From: Gentiana macrophylla
Lineage: Eukaryota > Streptophyta > Magnoliopsida > Gentianales > Gentianaceae
Assembly (NCBI GenBank): GCA_026214975.1
Contig: JAOBSW010000340.1
Span: 39,512-103,511, forward strand
Reading direction: 5' to 3'
DNA length: 64,000 bases
The notes beneath the pieces are model-generated. The model was not told the origin of the DNA. It saw only the letters and a program-made list of their open reading frames with translations, and made no database searches. The translations under genes were made by a program, and so were the position numbers. Position 1 is the first letter of the stretch; every line of letters begins with the position of its first letter. This document shows, piece after piece, positions 1 to 11,245 of the stretch.

Positions 1-18
1 GAATTCTGCTTCAACAAC

Positions 19-357
19 TGAAGAGAGTTTGAGAATGTGTTAACACAAGAGTAAACTTCAACTTAGTTTATTCATTGATATGAAAGGTATATAAATAGAT
101 ACAATTGAGAGAGAGACTAGCTAGCTAGCTTGGCGCCACTGAGTATGTAGATGTGGCGGCAAGCATGCAAAAAGTAAAAGTAAAAGCTATGTCTATGACA
201 TAAAGTAAACTAGAGTTTGACATATTAATTGTGAAACAATTAATATGTCTTTTACAAATAAATAAAGTGTACAAATAATATAATACACTTAAATATGATC
301 ATTGAACATGTCCTCAATATGAGGTCGCACACTCGCTCTTGAGGTAATATTTCCACA
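19..357 (-). repeat. Copia-1 3' LTR
   Basis: This 339-bp LTR starts TGAAGAGAG and ends TTTCCACA on the plus strand. It matches 4653-4990 along its whole length. Because the element points left, this is its 3' LTR. The adjoining internal bases (about 358-366) are purine-rich on the minus strand (GTTTGAGGG), as expected for a polypurine tract. Confidence 0.93.
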
Positions 358-689
358 CCCTCAAACTGGTCAGATATGTTAATGCAACCAAGTTTGCTAC
401 TTAGTCTCTGCTTGAACATAAGAGGTGGAATAGCCTTGGTAAGGATATCAAGATTCGACCGCTTGAGGAACATACTTGGAGTTGAATAATCTTGGCATCA
501 ATCTTCTCCTTCAAAAAAATGTCCACAATGTCCACATGTTTGGTTTTGTCATGATGGATGGATCTCTCCGCCATGCATAGTGTTGAGTTATTATCACAAA
601 GCCAGAGTGTGATAGGTTGTCAAGAGGTCTTTGAAGTTGATAAGTACTCTTTTGAGCCAAAGAGCTTCACAAATGCCTAAGACAAGTGC

Positions 690-3600
690 TCGAGTTCGGC
701 TTCAAGATCGCTTCTAGACACACGAGAGTTGTTTCTTGCTCCTCCAAGTAACAAGATTGCCCCATACATAGAACGAGAGCTTTGTGGTCGACCTTCTATC
801 TATGTGGCATCCACCAATCAAGATCGGTGCAGACCTTGATGGATCTATCGCCAGACTTGGTGAAGTGTAACCCTTGGCAGGAGTGGACTTTAAATACCTC
901 AAGATCCTATTCACAAAGATCCCAATGTTGCTCAAGAGGGCGGGCATGAACCGACTAACCAGATCGACACCATATGCAATATCGTGTCTTGTATGGGAGA
1001 GGTAGATGAGTTTCCTACAAGTCTTTGATATTGTTCTTCCCCGACAAAGAAGTGTCACCACGTAAAGCAGGTATGACCTGGGTCTACAGTGGATATAGCA
1101 GTGTTTGCACCCCAAAGATGCCGCTTTCTTCAAAGAGATCCAAGACATATTTCCTTTGGGAGACAGAATGCCTTTCTTTGTTTCTTGCTACTTCCATGCC
1201 AAGAAAATATTTGAGAAAACCCAAGTCCTTCACTTGAAACACCTTTGCCACAGAGTCTTCAAATGTTGGATCTCAAGAGAGTCATCTCCAGTGAGGATGA
1301 TATCATCCACATAGACAATAATAATAGACCTCTTCGGTTGGTTGTCTTGATGAACATAGTGTGATCGAATTGCATTGGTGATATCCAAAGCAGCCTTTGA
1401 CCACGCTTGTTAATTTTCCAAACCATGCCCTTGGTGATTGCTTCAGCCATATAGAGATTTCCTCGCTTTGCACACCTTGCCTTGAGTATGAGGATTGATA
1501 AAACCGGGAGGTACATTCATATAAACCTCCTCGGTGAGGTCCCCATTTAGAAAAGCATTTTTGATGTCCAATTGGTGAAGAGGCCACCAAGTTGGACACT
1601 AGAGAGATCGTAACCCTGACAGTGTTGAGTTTTGCCACTGGTGCAAAAGTTTCCTTATAGTCAATGCCATAAGTTTGAGTGAATCCTCGCTACCAATCGG
1701 CTTTGTACTTGTCAATAGTGCCATCGGCATTGTATTTTATAGTGAATAACCATCTCAGAATCGATCGCCTTCTTGCCCCGTGGGAGAGGTGTCAAATCCC
1801 AAGTATGATTATCCGTATGTCATTATCTCTGCTTTTAACAAAGAGCCTTCCATTTATCATTTTTAAGGGCCTCCCGAATATTTTTAGGAATAGAGTGAGA
1901 GTCCAGTCCTGTGTGAAAACATGGCAAAGGCAGGAGATAACTTATCATAAGATAAATAAGAATGAATAGAATGATCGATGCACGATCTCTTTCCCTTCCT
2001 AAGAGCAATAGGCCTATCATCAATGTCAAGCCAGTGGCGAGGATCTGTAGATTGCCGAGTGTTAGTAGGCTCGTGGATCGCAGGCTCTGGGTCGATGAGA
2101 CTCTTGTTCAGGAGGTTGCCGAGGAGTATTAGTCGCAGAGAGAGTCGAGGGTATCAAGTTCGATCTACGAGGATCGATGAGTTGCCGAGGTTAAGAGGTT
2201 GCCGAGGAAGGGGTTTAGGTCAATTTCAATCAGTTTTCATCACTGAATGGCTCAAGAGGTTTGTTGTAATAAGGGTCCTTTCAAAGAATTTTACATCCAT
2301 AGAATTGTAAAATTTCTTTTCAATAGGGAATAACACTTGTAACCCTTTTGTCCTTTGCATAACCTAGGAAAATGCACTTGTGAGCTTTAGGATCAAGTTT
2401 ACTTCGTGTGTTGAGCATGGATATACACAAACACAAGACAACCAAAGATCTTTGGAGGCAACCGGGAAACAAGATGATGAGAGAGTGTGTGGTCAAGAGG
2501 GTTTGGAGTGGAGATTTGAAACCTAACACTCACTGGGAAGTCGGTTGATTAAATAAGTTTAGGTCAAGATAGCTTCACCCCACATATATTTAGGAACATG
2601 TGTGGTGAACATGATTGATCTCGCCATTTCCAGAGAGGTGTCTGTTCTTTCTCTCAAAGAACCCCATTCTACTTGAGGTGTTTCCACACAACTACCGATA
2701 TGAACAATTCCTCTATCATCAAGAAGGTACCGAGATTAGACTCATAGTATTCTAGAGCATTATCGGTCTTTAAGATCTTGACCTTAGTATCAAATTGAGT
2801 GGAGACCATATGATAAAATTCTTGAAAGATAGGGCCAACTTCAGATTTGTCTTTCATTAAAAACCCAAGTGTTCTGGTATGATCATCAATAAAGGTGACA
2901 AACCACCTTTTCCCTGTTATACTTTTCACCCTAGAGGTCCCCACACATCACTGTGTATTAAGGTGAAGGGTGAGGAATGCAAATGAGGTAACTTAGCATA
3001 CACAGATTTTGTAAGTTTAGCAAATTGACAAATATCACATCAAGGTCATTCAGATTACATCCTTTAAACAATTCAGAGTTAAAGATTTTAAGTAACCAAA
3101 ACTTGGATGTCCTAATCTATAATGCCATAACATGATATTGTCTAAAGTCTCTGAGCAAAGCCGAGGGCATTCTTGGCCTTGATCCTCTGTCTTCAAAGCA
3201 GGTTGACCAGAAACAATCCAAATATAAGGTTTAGCCTTCCCAATCACTTCCTCGTGAAGTAGATCTCGAATGTGCACCGATTCTCCTTAAAAACAACAAA
3301 TCCAATTCAAATCTTTAGTGAGTCTACTTGACGGATATAAGATTGCAGTCTAAGTTTGGAACAAATAGGACATCCTGTAGCATATCTTATTAGTGAGTTT
3401 AACATTTCCAACACCTTTTGCACGAGAGATAGATCCATCGCCAGCTTTAATGTTATGAATTTGGTGACAAGGCATATAGTTGGTTATAAGGTTTTTATTA
3501 CCGGTCATATGGGAGGATGCCCCTAATCAACAATCCATGTTTCATTGCTAAGGAAGAGTAGAATTTACTCAGATATGAGTATGAGTAGCAACATCGGTAG

Positions 3601-4592
3601 AGTGACTACCTTCCTTTTGTTGATTCAGAAGGCTTTGAATGCAAAGAACCGAGCATTCATCTGGTTGTCATTCTCCTCCTCACCGATGTGTCTCGCCTTG
3701 ACTTTCCCCGATAGGTTTTGAGGTTTTGAGGAGTTAGGCTTGCCATGGAGCTTCCAAAGCAGCTTGTCCTTGGTGTGATTTGTGCGTTTGCAGTGATCAC
3801 GGAAACGCTTTCCGATTTTCTCAAGAGGCTTCAGATGTCTCAAAGAACCTCAGCAGCCTTTCCCGACGATCGCCAGGCAAAGACCTTCAGTAGGGTTGTC
3901 GGTAGGGAATTTTGTAAGCATGACTTTTCTCCTATTTTCTTCATGTTTGACTTCAAAGAAACATGGATTTGAGATTTGGAAGAGGTTTGGTGGCAAGAAT
4001 TCTTCCTCTAACATCATCAAGAGTAGGATTCACCAGGTGAGGAACCCGAATACTCTCTTCTTTTCTATGATGTCTTTATAAAGAGCAAAGATCCTTGACA
4101 TCATTCCATGAGTGAGTTTTAACATATCTAAGTGTTGCCAAGCCTTAGATAGTTGATTGAAATATTGAGTTACTGTATATATCCCCTTGCCTCGCAAGTT
4201 TGAATCTGAGCTTTAGTTCATATACCTCGGATGTATTATCCTTCTTAGAGTAAAGATCTCTCGGCATTATCCTGCATTTCTTTGGCAAGATCATACATCA
4301 TAAAGTTTTCACTTATCTCTTTTGTCATTGACCTCGTGAGGATGGTCATGAGTTGATTATTTGTTGTGTCCCATGCTTCAAAACCGGGTCGCCAAGAGTG
4401 TGTTTTGTTCCGCATAAGTATCCCATCTTACTTTGTCCGTAAATGTACATTTTCATAGACCTTGACCATAACAGATAGCTTGTTACCATCAAGTCTATGG
4501 TTTGTATAAGAGGAGGAGTTGTCAAGATTACTCTGGGCCACCGAGGTCACGAGAGTCATTGAGGTTGAAGTAATGTCGGACGTGGAAGACAT
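690..4592 (-). pseudogene. Copia-1 gag-pol remnant, multiply frameshifted
   Basis: The minus strand holds successive fragments of a Copia polyprotein. Gag begins near 4592 (MSSTSDITSTS) and includes YTNHRLDG. A zinc-knuckle remnant with HCKRTNHTKDK then WKLHGKP lies near 3760-3820. The protease motif survives near 3485-3540 as WIVD, a stop, then ASSHMTGN in another frame. LWHYRLGHPSFGYLK (about 3100-3170) is the GAG-pre-integrase domain. The integrase core is at 2690-2944 (FVTFIDDHTR, LKTDNA), and RSKLDPKAHKCIFLGYAKD is at 2320-2440. Reverse transcriptase follows at about 1303-1640 ([14 protein letters not shown] in one frame, then YVDD in another), and RNase H at 714-1148 (NRILRYLKSTPAKGY, GNLVTWRSKKQ). 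No continuous frame links these parts. It is a dead copy unless trans-complemented. Confidence 0.9.
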
Positions 4593-4635
4593 TCTTCGTA
4601 AATATGAGTTTTGGCAAATGGAAAAGTTAGAACAC

Positions 4636-4652
4636 AAATGGCTCCGATACCA
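4636..4652 (-). other. Primer-binding site, initiator tRNA-Met type
   Basis: Read on the minus strand directly after the 5' LTR, the sequence is TGGTATCGGAGCCATTT. It differs by one base from the TGGTATCAGAGCC site complementary to the plant initiator tRNA-Met 3' end, the usual Copia primer. Confidence 0.9.
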
Positions 4653-4990
4653 TGAAGAGAGTTTGAGAATGTGTTAACACAAGAGTAAACTTCAACTTAG
4701 TTTATTCATTGATATGAAAGGTATATAAAATAGATACAATTGAGAGAGACTAGCTAGCTAGCTTGGCAAGCGCCACTGAGTATGTAGATGTAGGCTGCAA
4801 GCATGCAAAAAGTAAAAGTAAAAGCTATGTTCATGACATAAAGTAAACTAGTTTGACATATTAATTGTGAAACAATTAATATGTCTTTTACAAATAAATA
4901 AAGTGTATAAATAATATAATACACTAAATATGATCATTGAACATGTCCCTCACACGAGGCGCTTACACCTCTTGAGGTAATATTTCCACA
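4653..4990 (-). repeat. Copia-1 5' LTR
   Basis: This 338-bp LTR is the partner of 19-357 with the same TG and CA termini. It contains the AGCTAGCTAGCT run and a TATATAAA stretch shared with the other copy. It would carry the promoter for leftward transcription of the element. Confidence 0.93.
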
Positions 4991-4995
4991 ACAAC

Positions 4996-6158
4996 AACAT
5001 ATGTCTTCTTCTCAAAAAAAAAACAACATATGTCTCTCACTCGTCAGTGTCGGCTTATTTATATATTAAATATAGAAATTGACACATGTATATATTTTTT
5101 TGGAAATTAAGGATAATGACATAACTTAATATTTTTAAGAATACATGACGTTTACATATTTTTTATGTAGAGAATGACAATCTGATAATTTTTATAATGG
5201 AGATGACAAACAAAATGAATCGAAAATCGTTGAATCTCCTCAATGAATCCCAAATCGTTGAATTTTCGACAAATGAATCCCAAAAATGAATTGAATTTAA
5301 TAAATGAATTTTGAAAATTAGTGAATTTGTCATGTGAATTTGATAAAGTGAATTTCGAACACAAGTGAATTTTCGACAAATGAATAAATAGTTTATGTCT
5401 TTATGCAAAAGTTTCAAAAGATGTTTTCTACTCAATTGATTAAATATTTCTGTCTATTCTCCCTCATTCCCCCTTTTTTTTTATGAAGGACACATGTATA
5501 TTAATTAAGTTGTCAATAAAAACAAACAAATGTATCATCTTAAGCCATGTGTTTGATTACAAAACTTTGATTTAATATATTTTAATATAGTATCGTAAAA
5601 TGAAGATACATACAATGATACACATATTACGTGCATATTTATAACATAAGCAAAATAAAAAATAAAAAATCCTTACTAGGTTTCGAAACAAGCCTACCAG
5701 CTATGATGCATCGACACTTCAATATGGTTAAGCCGCATGCGGTAAGGTAATCGACACAAGACACTACACGACACGCTCCGACATGTTCCGACACCATGTC
5801 CGACACGTGGTTTACCGATTAAATTAATATTATTAAAAATTTAATATCCGACACGCCATGCTACACACCGTTGACACTCTCTCGACACTCCTCGAACCGA
5901 ATTTTTTATTTTTTTTTCTTTATTTAAGTTTTTTCAATTGAAACTTATTAAAATACCCGATTTTTCATTTTTATATTAATTAAATAAATAATACGCCTGG
6001 ATCGTTTTTTATATGCTTTTTTGTTGATAAATAATCATTTTTACAATTTATAATATTTTGAAGGTTAATCACAATTTTTTTAAGACCGTATAAAGTAGAA
6101 TATTTATTCAGATATTCATGTAGAGTTTATGTAATACATATCTTATTTTTCTAATTTT

Positions 6159-6162
<4 letters not shown>
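4996..6162. other. AT-rich spacer without a recognisable gene
   Basis: No coding signal was recognised. The stretch 5220-5390 is built of loosely repeated GAATTTG/AATGAAT motifs, which explains two overlapping open frames there that have no protein-like composition. A CGACAC-rich patch follows at 5707-5890 (listed separately). Confidence 0.6.
5707..5890. repeat. CGACAC-rich dispersed repeat patch
   Basis: About ten copies of GACAC or CGACAC occur within 180 bp, several as TCCGACAC, in otherwise AT-rich DNA. Similar GACAC-rich patches are common in plant intergenic DNA. No terminal inverted repeat or target duplication was found, so the class is unknown. Confidence 0.5.

Positions 6163-6215
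<53 letters not shown>
6163..6215. repeat. (AT)n microsatellite
   Basis: Uninterrupted AT dinucleotide run of about 26 units, seen directly. Confidence 0.97.
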
Positions 6216-6219
<4 letters not shown>

Positions 6220-6500
6220 GTTTTGCCACAGATCGTTATCCTTAAATTTTGAAATTAATTTTTATCACCTGCTGTCATAGGTTGTCATGCATGGCAATGG
6301 CGTGTCGGTCAGTTTATGTGCAACATAGCCTACCCGTTGTGAGCCTGACCCGCCTACGATAACCAGGCAGTGCCGGACCAACCCGACCCGCTAATGCTGC
6401 CATCATCGATTTGCCGAGAAGAAGTAAAGACTCAATCTGATCAACTGAGAATACGAAATTGATGCATAAATTCTTCCATTCAACCTGATAAAAAAAATCC

Positions 6501-9278
6501 ATGTCTCAAAACCCTATAATCCCTTTTCCGAATCATGTTCCCACACAATCAATCGCCCCACATATTGATATCTCACCAAGTGCCAGAACCCTATATGAAA
6601 TACTGCACAGGACACCCGAATATGAGTTGGAAGCAGCACTATCTTCAGCTCAAATCGAACCCACTCCCTGATGTTGTCAATCAAGTGTTGAAGCTCTCAT
6701 ATGGGTCCCCTTCGGCCGCCATCGTGTTTTTCAGATGGGCCGGGTTGAGCCATAAGCATAATGAGTATTCTTGGAACTTGATGGTGGATTTGTTGGGGAA
6801 GAATAAGATGTTTGAGAAAATGTGGGATGCTATTAGGTCAATGAAAGAAGAAGGGGTGCTCTCTCTTGCTGCTTTTCTTTCTATTTTTGAAAGTTATTGT
6901 GTTGCTGGCAGGATCGGTGAATCTCTTATGACCTTTGAGGTCATGGAAAGGTATGTATGTATGTATGTATATTTTCTTTGTCTTTTGATTTACATTTTCA
7001 TAAATACGGTATAGTCCTACTAAAATTTTGCAGTATAGATGACGAGCCAAGATCGAGCCTTTGTTAATGTTAACAATTACCATGTACTCTTATTAGAAGT
7101 CCAGATGAAAACCTGTTTGAATGTTGTTAATTTGTGAAAACGCTTTCTAAAGCCATTTGAATCAATTTTTTACCTGAAATTAACGAAATTGTCATGTCTT
7201 CGGAAGTTGTTGAAAATGTGTTGAAACAGTGAGAATTTGCAGCCAAAGCTCTAAGATATGGTTTTATGATTATGTTATAGCAAAGAAGAGCAATGACCTA
7301 CTACCAACAGCCTAACTTGATTCTCTTATGACTTGTGAAACGGGTTGTTGATGAATTTGTGTATGGAAAGATTGAAACTTTCCGGTGAAATGATAGTTGT
7401 ATAATAAGTGTTGGAATTTTTACGAGTATGAAAAAAAAATCTGTGTATGGAAACCGTCATTCTGCGTGAAGGATATATAAGCTCAACTCTTAGCTGCATA
7501 TGTATGCTCTGTGAAACATGAAACCGTCATATGCCTTGTATTTCTTCTTAAAAGACCTTATCGATCACACAACAAGAAAACAAAGATTTGTTAGAAAATT
7601 CTTGCCATACTTATCTAGCCGCAGCTACATTCACATCATGCCCAGCCGCAAAGGAGGATCTCCAATCGCATCAAGCCAGTATAAAAGAGACAAATGCCCA
7701 AGCCTCGGTAAGCTACGCCATTCCTCACAATACATGTATCCTTGTGTGTAATTCCTTTGCCCACAACTTTTAAGTTTTGGCTAAAATCTCAATCCTCAAA
7801 ACGCACATAATGGCTCATATTGTGAGGAATGACAGAGCTTACCGAGTCTTGGGGTTTCTTCTCTTCCATACCGGCCTGATGTGGTTGGAGATTCTCCTCC
7901 CTATGATGGGGTTGGATATGCCTCTTAGCGGTTGTGTCTGGATATGCATGGCAAGATTTTTCTGATGAACAGTTTTTTTCATTCTTTTTTAGGAGAGATA
8001 GGAGGGATATATTGGTTTTATGTTCCGCAAAGCATATGGATATGTAGCTGAGAGTTGGTTCTCGTTCATGCATAATGGCAATTTGTGTGTGTGTGTGTAT
8101 GTATTACTAAGAGCTTGCACAATTTTTCACCATTTTTTCCGTACTTGTTTGGAACAGAGCGACTAATATGGTCATATGGAAATGCTCTTAGTAAAACACA
8201 CACACACACACATATGCCACCTTTCATCTAATAAAAAACAAAAAACATTTCATGTTTGTTTTTCGATTCCTGCTTTCCAAGGTCAATCAGTACATTGAAG
8301 CACTGACAAATACAGGTATGGAGTTCAACCCAACACCTTCGCTGTAAATTCATTACTGAGTGCAATATGTCGAGAAAATAACCAAACTGGAAAAGCAGCA
8401 AAATTCTTCGAAGGAGTAAAAAATAAAATTCCCCAGATGCAGATACTTTTGCTATTTTATTGGAAGGATGGGAAAAGGAAGGAAATGTTGCCAAGGCCAA
8501 GACTACCTTCGGTGAGATGGTGATTCGTGTCGGATGGAGCCCACAGTACATGCCTGCATACGACGCGTTTTTGAACACTCTTGTGCGTGGCTCTTTGGCT
8601 GATGAAACAATAAAATTCTTGCAGGTGATGAAGGGAAAGAACTGTTTGCCAGGATTTAAATTCTTTTCAAATGCTATTAATATTCTCATTGACAAGAACG
8701 ACTTGGCTCATGCTCTTTTGTTATGGGATATAATGGTGGGAAGTGGATTGGTCCCGAATCTGCATTTGTACAATTCAATGATCGGTCTGCTTTGTGACAA
8801 CCACGATTTTGATAATGCTTTCCGACTCCTTGATGACATGGTGTATCACGGGGCATTTGCAGATTCAACAACATATAACATGATCTTCGAATGTTTAATC
8901 ATTCAGAAACAAGTAGCTAAAGCAGGCAAGTTCTTTGCTGAGATGATCAAGAATGAGTGCCCTCCAACATCCTCAAACTGCGCGAAAGCCATTGCAATGT
9001 TATTCAACGGAGATGATCCAGAAGCAGCTATAGAGATATGGAATTATATGGTGGATTACCATATCAATCCTCTTGATGAAGCTGCAAATGCATTGCTTAT
9101 CGGGCTCAGTAATATGGCTAGGGTGATGGAGTTGAAGAGGTATGCATACACGATGCTCGATAATCGGATTAAAATCTACAAATCAACAATGGAGAAACTA
9201 GAACATGCTTTTTCTAAGGATGGTAAAACATCACGTGATACATATGATCATCTTGAAAGAAAATGGAAAGCACTTTAG
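6501..9278 (+). CDS. P-class pentatricopeptide repeat protein, two exons, two frameshifts in this sequence
   Basis: PPR proteins bind organellar RNA in a sequence-specific way and help its editing, splicing, stability or translation. The best start is ATG 6501 (MSQNPIIPFPNH), because its frame reads through ARTLYEILHRTPEYELEAAL, which fits the family N-terminus. That frame hits TGA at 6669, and the protein resumes at 6670 (DVVNQVLKLSYGSP) in the +1 frame. Exon 1 ends at 6950 (GAAAG, then GTATGT). Exon 2 begins at 8316 after TACAG; the join gives VMERYGVQPNTFAVNSLL across a phase-2 intron. A second shift lies at the C run 8431-8434, which needs one more base to give PDADTFAILLEGWEKEG. At least six 35-residue PPR motifs follow (for example LHLYNSMIGLLCDNHDF), ending at TAG 9278. 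No E, DYW or other editing domain is present. It is either a recent pseudogene or an intact gene with two sequence errors. The exact orthologue was not identified. Confidence 0.85.
7585..7970. repeat. Inverted duplication (foldback) inside the PPR intron
   Basis: Arm 1 (7585-7733, plus) and arm 2 (7818-7970, minus) are diverged copies of the same about 150-bp sequence around an 84-bp spacer. Shared landmarks include TTCTTGCCAT, GAGGATCTCCAA, CTCGGTAAGCT and CATTCCTCACAAT. Both arms also translate to related peptides when read outward-in: DLQSHQASIKETNAQASVS against NLQPHQAGMEEKKPQDSVS. This suggests the duplicated unit was once coding. The parent gene was not recognised. Confidence 0.8.
8105..8192. 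mobile_element. Small MITE-like element with ACTAAGAGC inverted termini
   Basis: ACTAAGAGC at 8105-8113 is the exact reverse complement of GCTCTTAGT at 8184-8192. The element is bracketed by TG/CA dinucleotide tracts. The short length and termini suggest a MITE; no target duplication could be told apart from the microsatellites. Confidence 0.5.
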
Positions 9279-9584
9279 ATTTGCTTCCTGTTCAATCATC
9301 AATTTCTTTTTAGTTAGACAACAAGGAACACTTGGTATTTGCCTATGAATGAATGTGCACAGTTGTGTGAGTTTTCCCAGTGCTTTTTTGTCTCATCCAT
9401 CTTTATATCGGACATTTCCAATCTGGTCGTATTTGCTTGTTTCAAAGACACTTCAATCCGGAGACCGTACGTAGTGTTGGACACATTTCTGAAACGAAAC
9501 GCTTCAGATATAAGGATTGATATGAAGATTTCTTTTTGAATCACTTAATTATTTGAAGATTATAGTACCTACCACTCTGTTAAC
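9279..9584. other. 3' flank of the PPR gene
   Basis: Non-coding sequence downstream of the PPR stop, probably including its 3' UTR. No canonical AATAAA was seen close to the stop. Open frames on both strands here have no recognisable protein features. Confidence 0.5.
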
Positions 9585-10065
9585 GAGCCGAGCCGAGTCG
9601 AGTATTGGTGGTTCAAACTCGAGCTCGTTAAGCTCATGAGCTCGTTCGAGCTCGTTCGTTTGTTAAATGAACAAAAAATTCTGTTCGAGACTTCGAGCTC
9701 GGCTCGTTTAAAAGATGAAATGTTCGAGCTCGTTCGAGCTCGGCTCGTTAGATATGTTTTTTGTCTTTTGGCTCGACTTTGGCTCGAGTTCGGTTCGTTA
9801 AGATATAAAAATAAAGTGCTAATGTAAAAATAACATGTTAGACATTAAAATTACATATATTATAAGCATATAAGCATGTTCGTGAACATAATAAGCATGT
9901 TCGCGAACATAATCGAACGTTCGCGAACCAAGCTCGTGTTCGTTCGTTAAGCAAACGAGCCTACAATCATGTTCGAGCTCAGCCGTTAAATTTCAAACGA
10001 ACAAACGATCACGAACACTAACGAAATCGAATACTGAGATTGCTCACGAAACATTCGTTCGCTTA
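9585..10065. repeat. GAGCTCGTTCG-rich dispersed repeat
   Basis: The block is made of many degenerate copies of GAGCTCGTTCG, GGCTCG and GTTCGCGAAC in both orientations, so it is rich in short palindromes (GAGCTC, CGAGCTCG, GTTCGCGAAC). It gives an apparent open frame at 9636-9827 of low complexity. Such patches recur in plant genomes and are transposon-like, but no termini were defined here. Confidence 0.65.
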
Positions 10066-10298
10066 ATTTCTAAGGTCCACTCATAACTCATTAATGTACT
10101 GCAAACCAAAAAATAAATAAGAGAAATGATTATTCCAAAAAAAGAAAATTGTCACAATAACTTTTTTCATCATTGATTTTTTTGGGACCCATTTGAATGA
10201 ACATGTCTCACATCATAATCAATTGTCTAAAAACATATTGAACTTTGTTGTGCATATTTGTTGTGACATTATCACTACTCAATAAATAAATACAGTAA

Positions 10299-10508
10299 GG
10301 AAAACTTGGAAAAATATGCTTTAAAAGAATAACATTTTCGAAAATACGCTTAAAAGTTTAACATCAGTAAAACTATATGCGTATCGCACAAGACGAATGA
10401 CGCGCGTCATTCTGTGAGAACCGAAAAGAACATAGTTTTCTAATGTTAATTTTTAGAACATGTTTTCAAAGATGTTATTCTTTTGAAACGTAATTTTTCA
10501 AGTTTCCC
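10299..10508. mobile_element. Mutator-type foldback MITE with perfect 9-bp target duplication
   Basis: The left arm (GGAAAACTTGGAAAAATATG onward) and right arm (ending TTTTTCAAGTTTCCC) are inverted repeats of about 80 bp. The element is flanked by ATACAGTAA on both sides (10290-10298 and 10509-10517), a 9-bp duplication typical of Mutator-like elements. Its centre holds a perfect 16-bp palindrome, AATGACGCGCGTCATT (10396-10411). The termini match those of the larger foldback element at 20467-21502. It has no coding capacity. Confidence 0.88.
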
Positions 10509-10517
10509 ATACAGTAA

Positions 10518-11101
10518 ATTGTGGTAGGCACCGAATGTAGACAGTGAATGAGAGAGCCATGTGGATGATTCAGGATTGTCATTAACTTTTGTGGCCACTT
10601 AGTAGTATATATATTTAATTATTAGTATTATTGGTTGTAGTGTCTAGTGACCAAAGGACTTTGGCATTCACATGACAAAGAATATGGGATAAGTACGATT
10701 TGGACCATTCAACTTTATTAATTTATTTTATTTTATTTTATTTAAAATTTTCAACTTTATTATTACTTTGGCCATTCTATTGTATTAATTTCTTTAGTAG
10801 TGAATCGCTATACGTGGCAGGATCTGGACCACACAGTTTTTTGAGGTGGAATACACAGTGTTCCGTGTGTAAAAATTATGTGGTCCAGAGATCTTTCTTG
10901 GCGTAGACAGCTTCTACAAGAGAGAATTCACAGGATGTAATTTTCCTATTATTACTAGTTTATATGCTGAAATCTAGAAGATGCTCTCAGTGGCATTACT
11001 TCTCATCTGCCACATAATATAGATTCGTTGGGAACCAAAAAAAAATCGATGATACGTGTAATTCTATCGTGAGGAATCTCTATTACACCCGATTGTTAGA
11101 T
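10518..11101. other. Intergenic spacer with a short hairpin
   Basis: No gene was recognised. GATCTGGACCACAC at 10821-10834 pairs with GTGGTCCAGAGATC at 10880-10893, giving a hairpin-forming inverted repeat. TTTTA repeats at about 10728-10745 add low complexity. Confidence 0.5.
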
Positions 11102-11106
11102 TTGTG

Positions 11107-11245
11107 TGTGAGAATACATATATGTAAAATATATAAAAATGTATATGTGTTAAGTTACTTATTAAGGTTTTGATGATGTTGTACTATAAATATGTGGTCT
11201 ATGTGAATAATAGAAATCTTTTCCCCAATTGTGGTGTGTTTAACA
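11107..11245 (+). repeat. Copia-2 5' LTR (139 bp)
   Basis: TG...CA termini, with a CTATAAATAT TATA-like motif in the middle. It aligns end to end with 15202-15339. Confidence 0.92.

Larger units (their letters stand above)
19..4990 (-). mobile_element. Complete degenerate Ty1/Copia LTR retrotransposon (Copia-1)
   Basis: The element is bounded by two near-identical LTRs that begin TG and end CA, and it is flanked by the perfect 5-bp duplication ACAAC (14-18 and 4991-4995). Its coding order reads on the minus strand: gag with a zinc knuckle, protease, integrase, then reverse transcriptase and RNase H, which is the Copia order. A primer-binding site complementary to initiator tRNA-Met lies directly inside the right-hand (5') LTR. 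The reading frame is broken many times, so the copy is non-autonomous. The LTRs still differ only by a few substitutions and small indels, so insertion was not ancient. Boundaries are seen directly; loss of activity is inferred. Confidence 0.95.
6951..8315 (+). other. Intron of the PPR gene
   Basis: The boundaries GTATGT...TACAG restore the PPR reading phase. The intron is 1,365 bp and carries a foldback duplication (7585-7970), a small inverted-repeat element (8105-8192), and GT and CA microsatellites at about 8083-8098 and 8196-8211. The open frames inside it are not part of the PPR protein. Confidence 0.8.

Noticed and set aside
1978..2310. 110-codon plus-strand frame inside Copia-1
   Set aside because: Antisense shadow of the pol hinge region; arginine/serine-rich from composition.
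6535..6669. ATG 6535 as the PPR start
   Set aside because: Before 6669 this frame gives a non-PPR peptide, while the ATG 6501 frame gives the family-like N-terminus; the frames meet only through the 6669 lesion.
7518..8073. Open frames in the PPR intron as separate genes
   Set aside because: They are the two arms of one inverted duplication, without complete gene structure.
9339..9544. Open frames on both strands 3' of the PPR gene
   Set aside because: Short and without homology features; likely 3' UTR.
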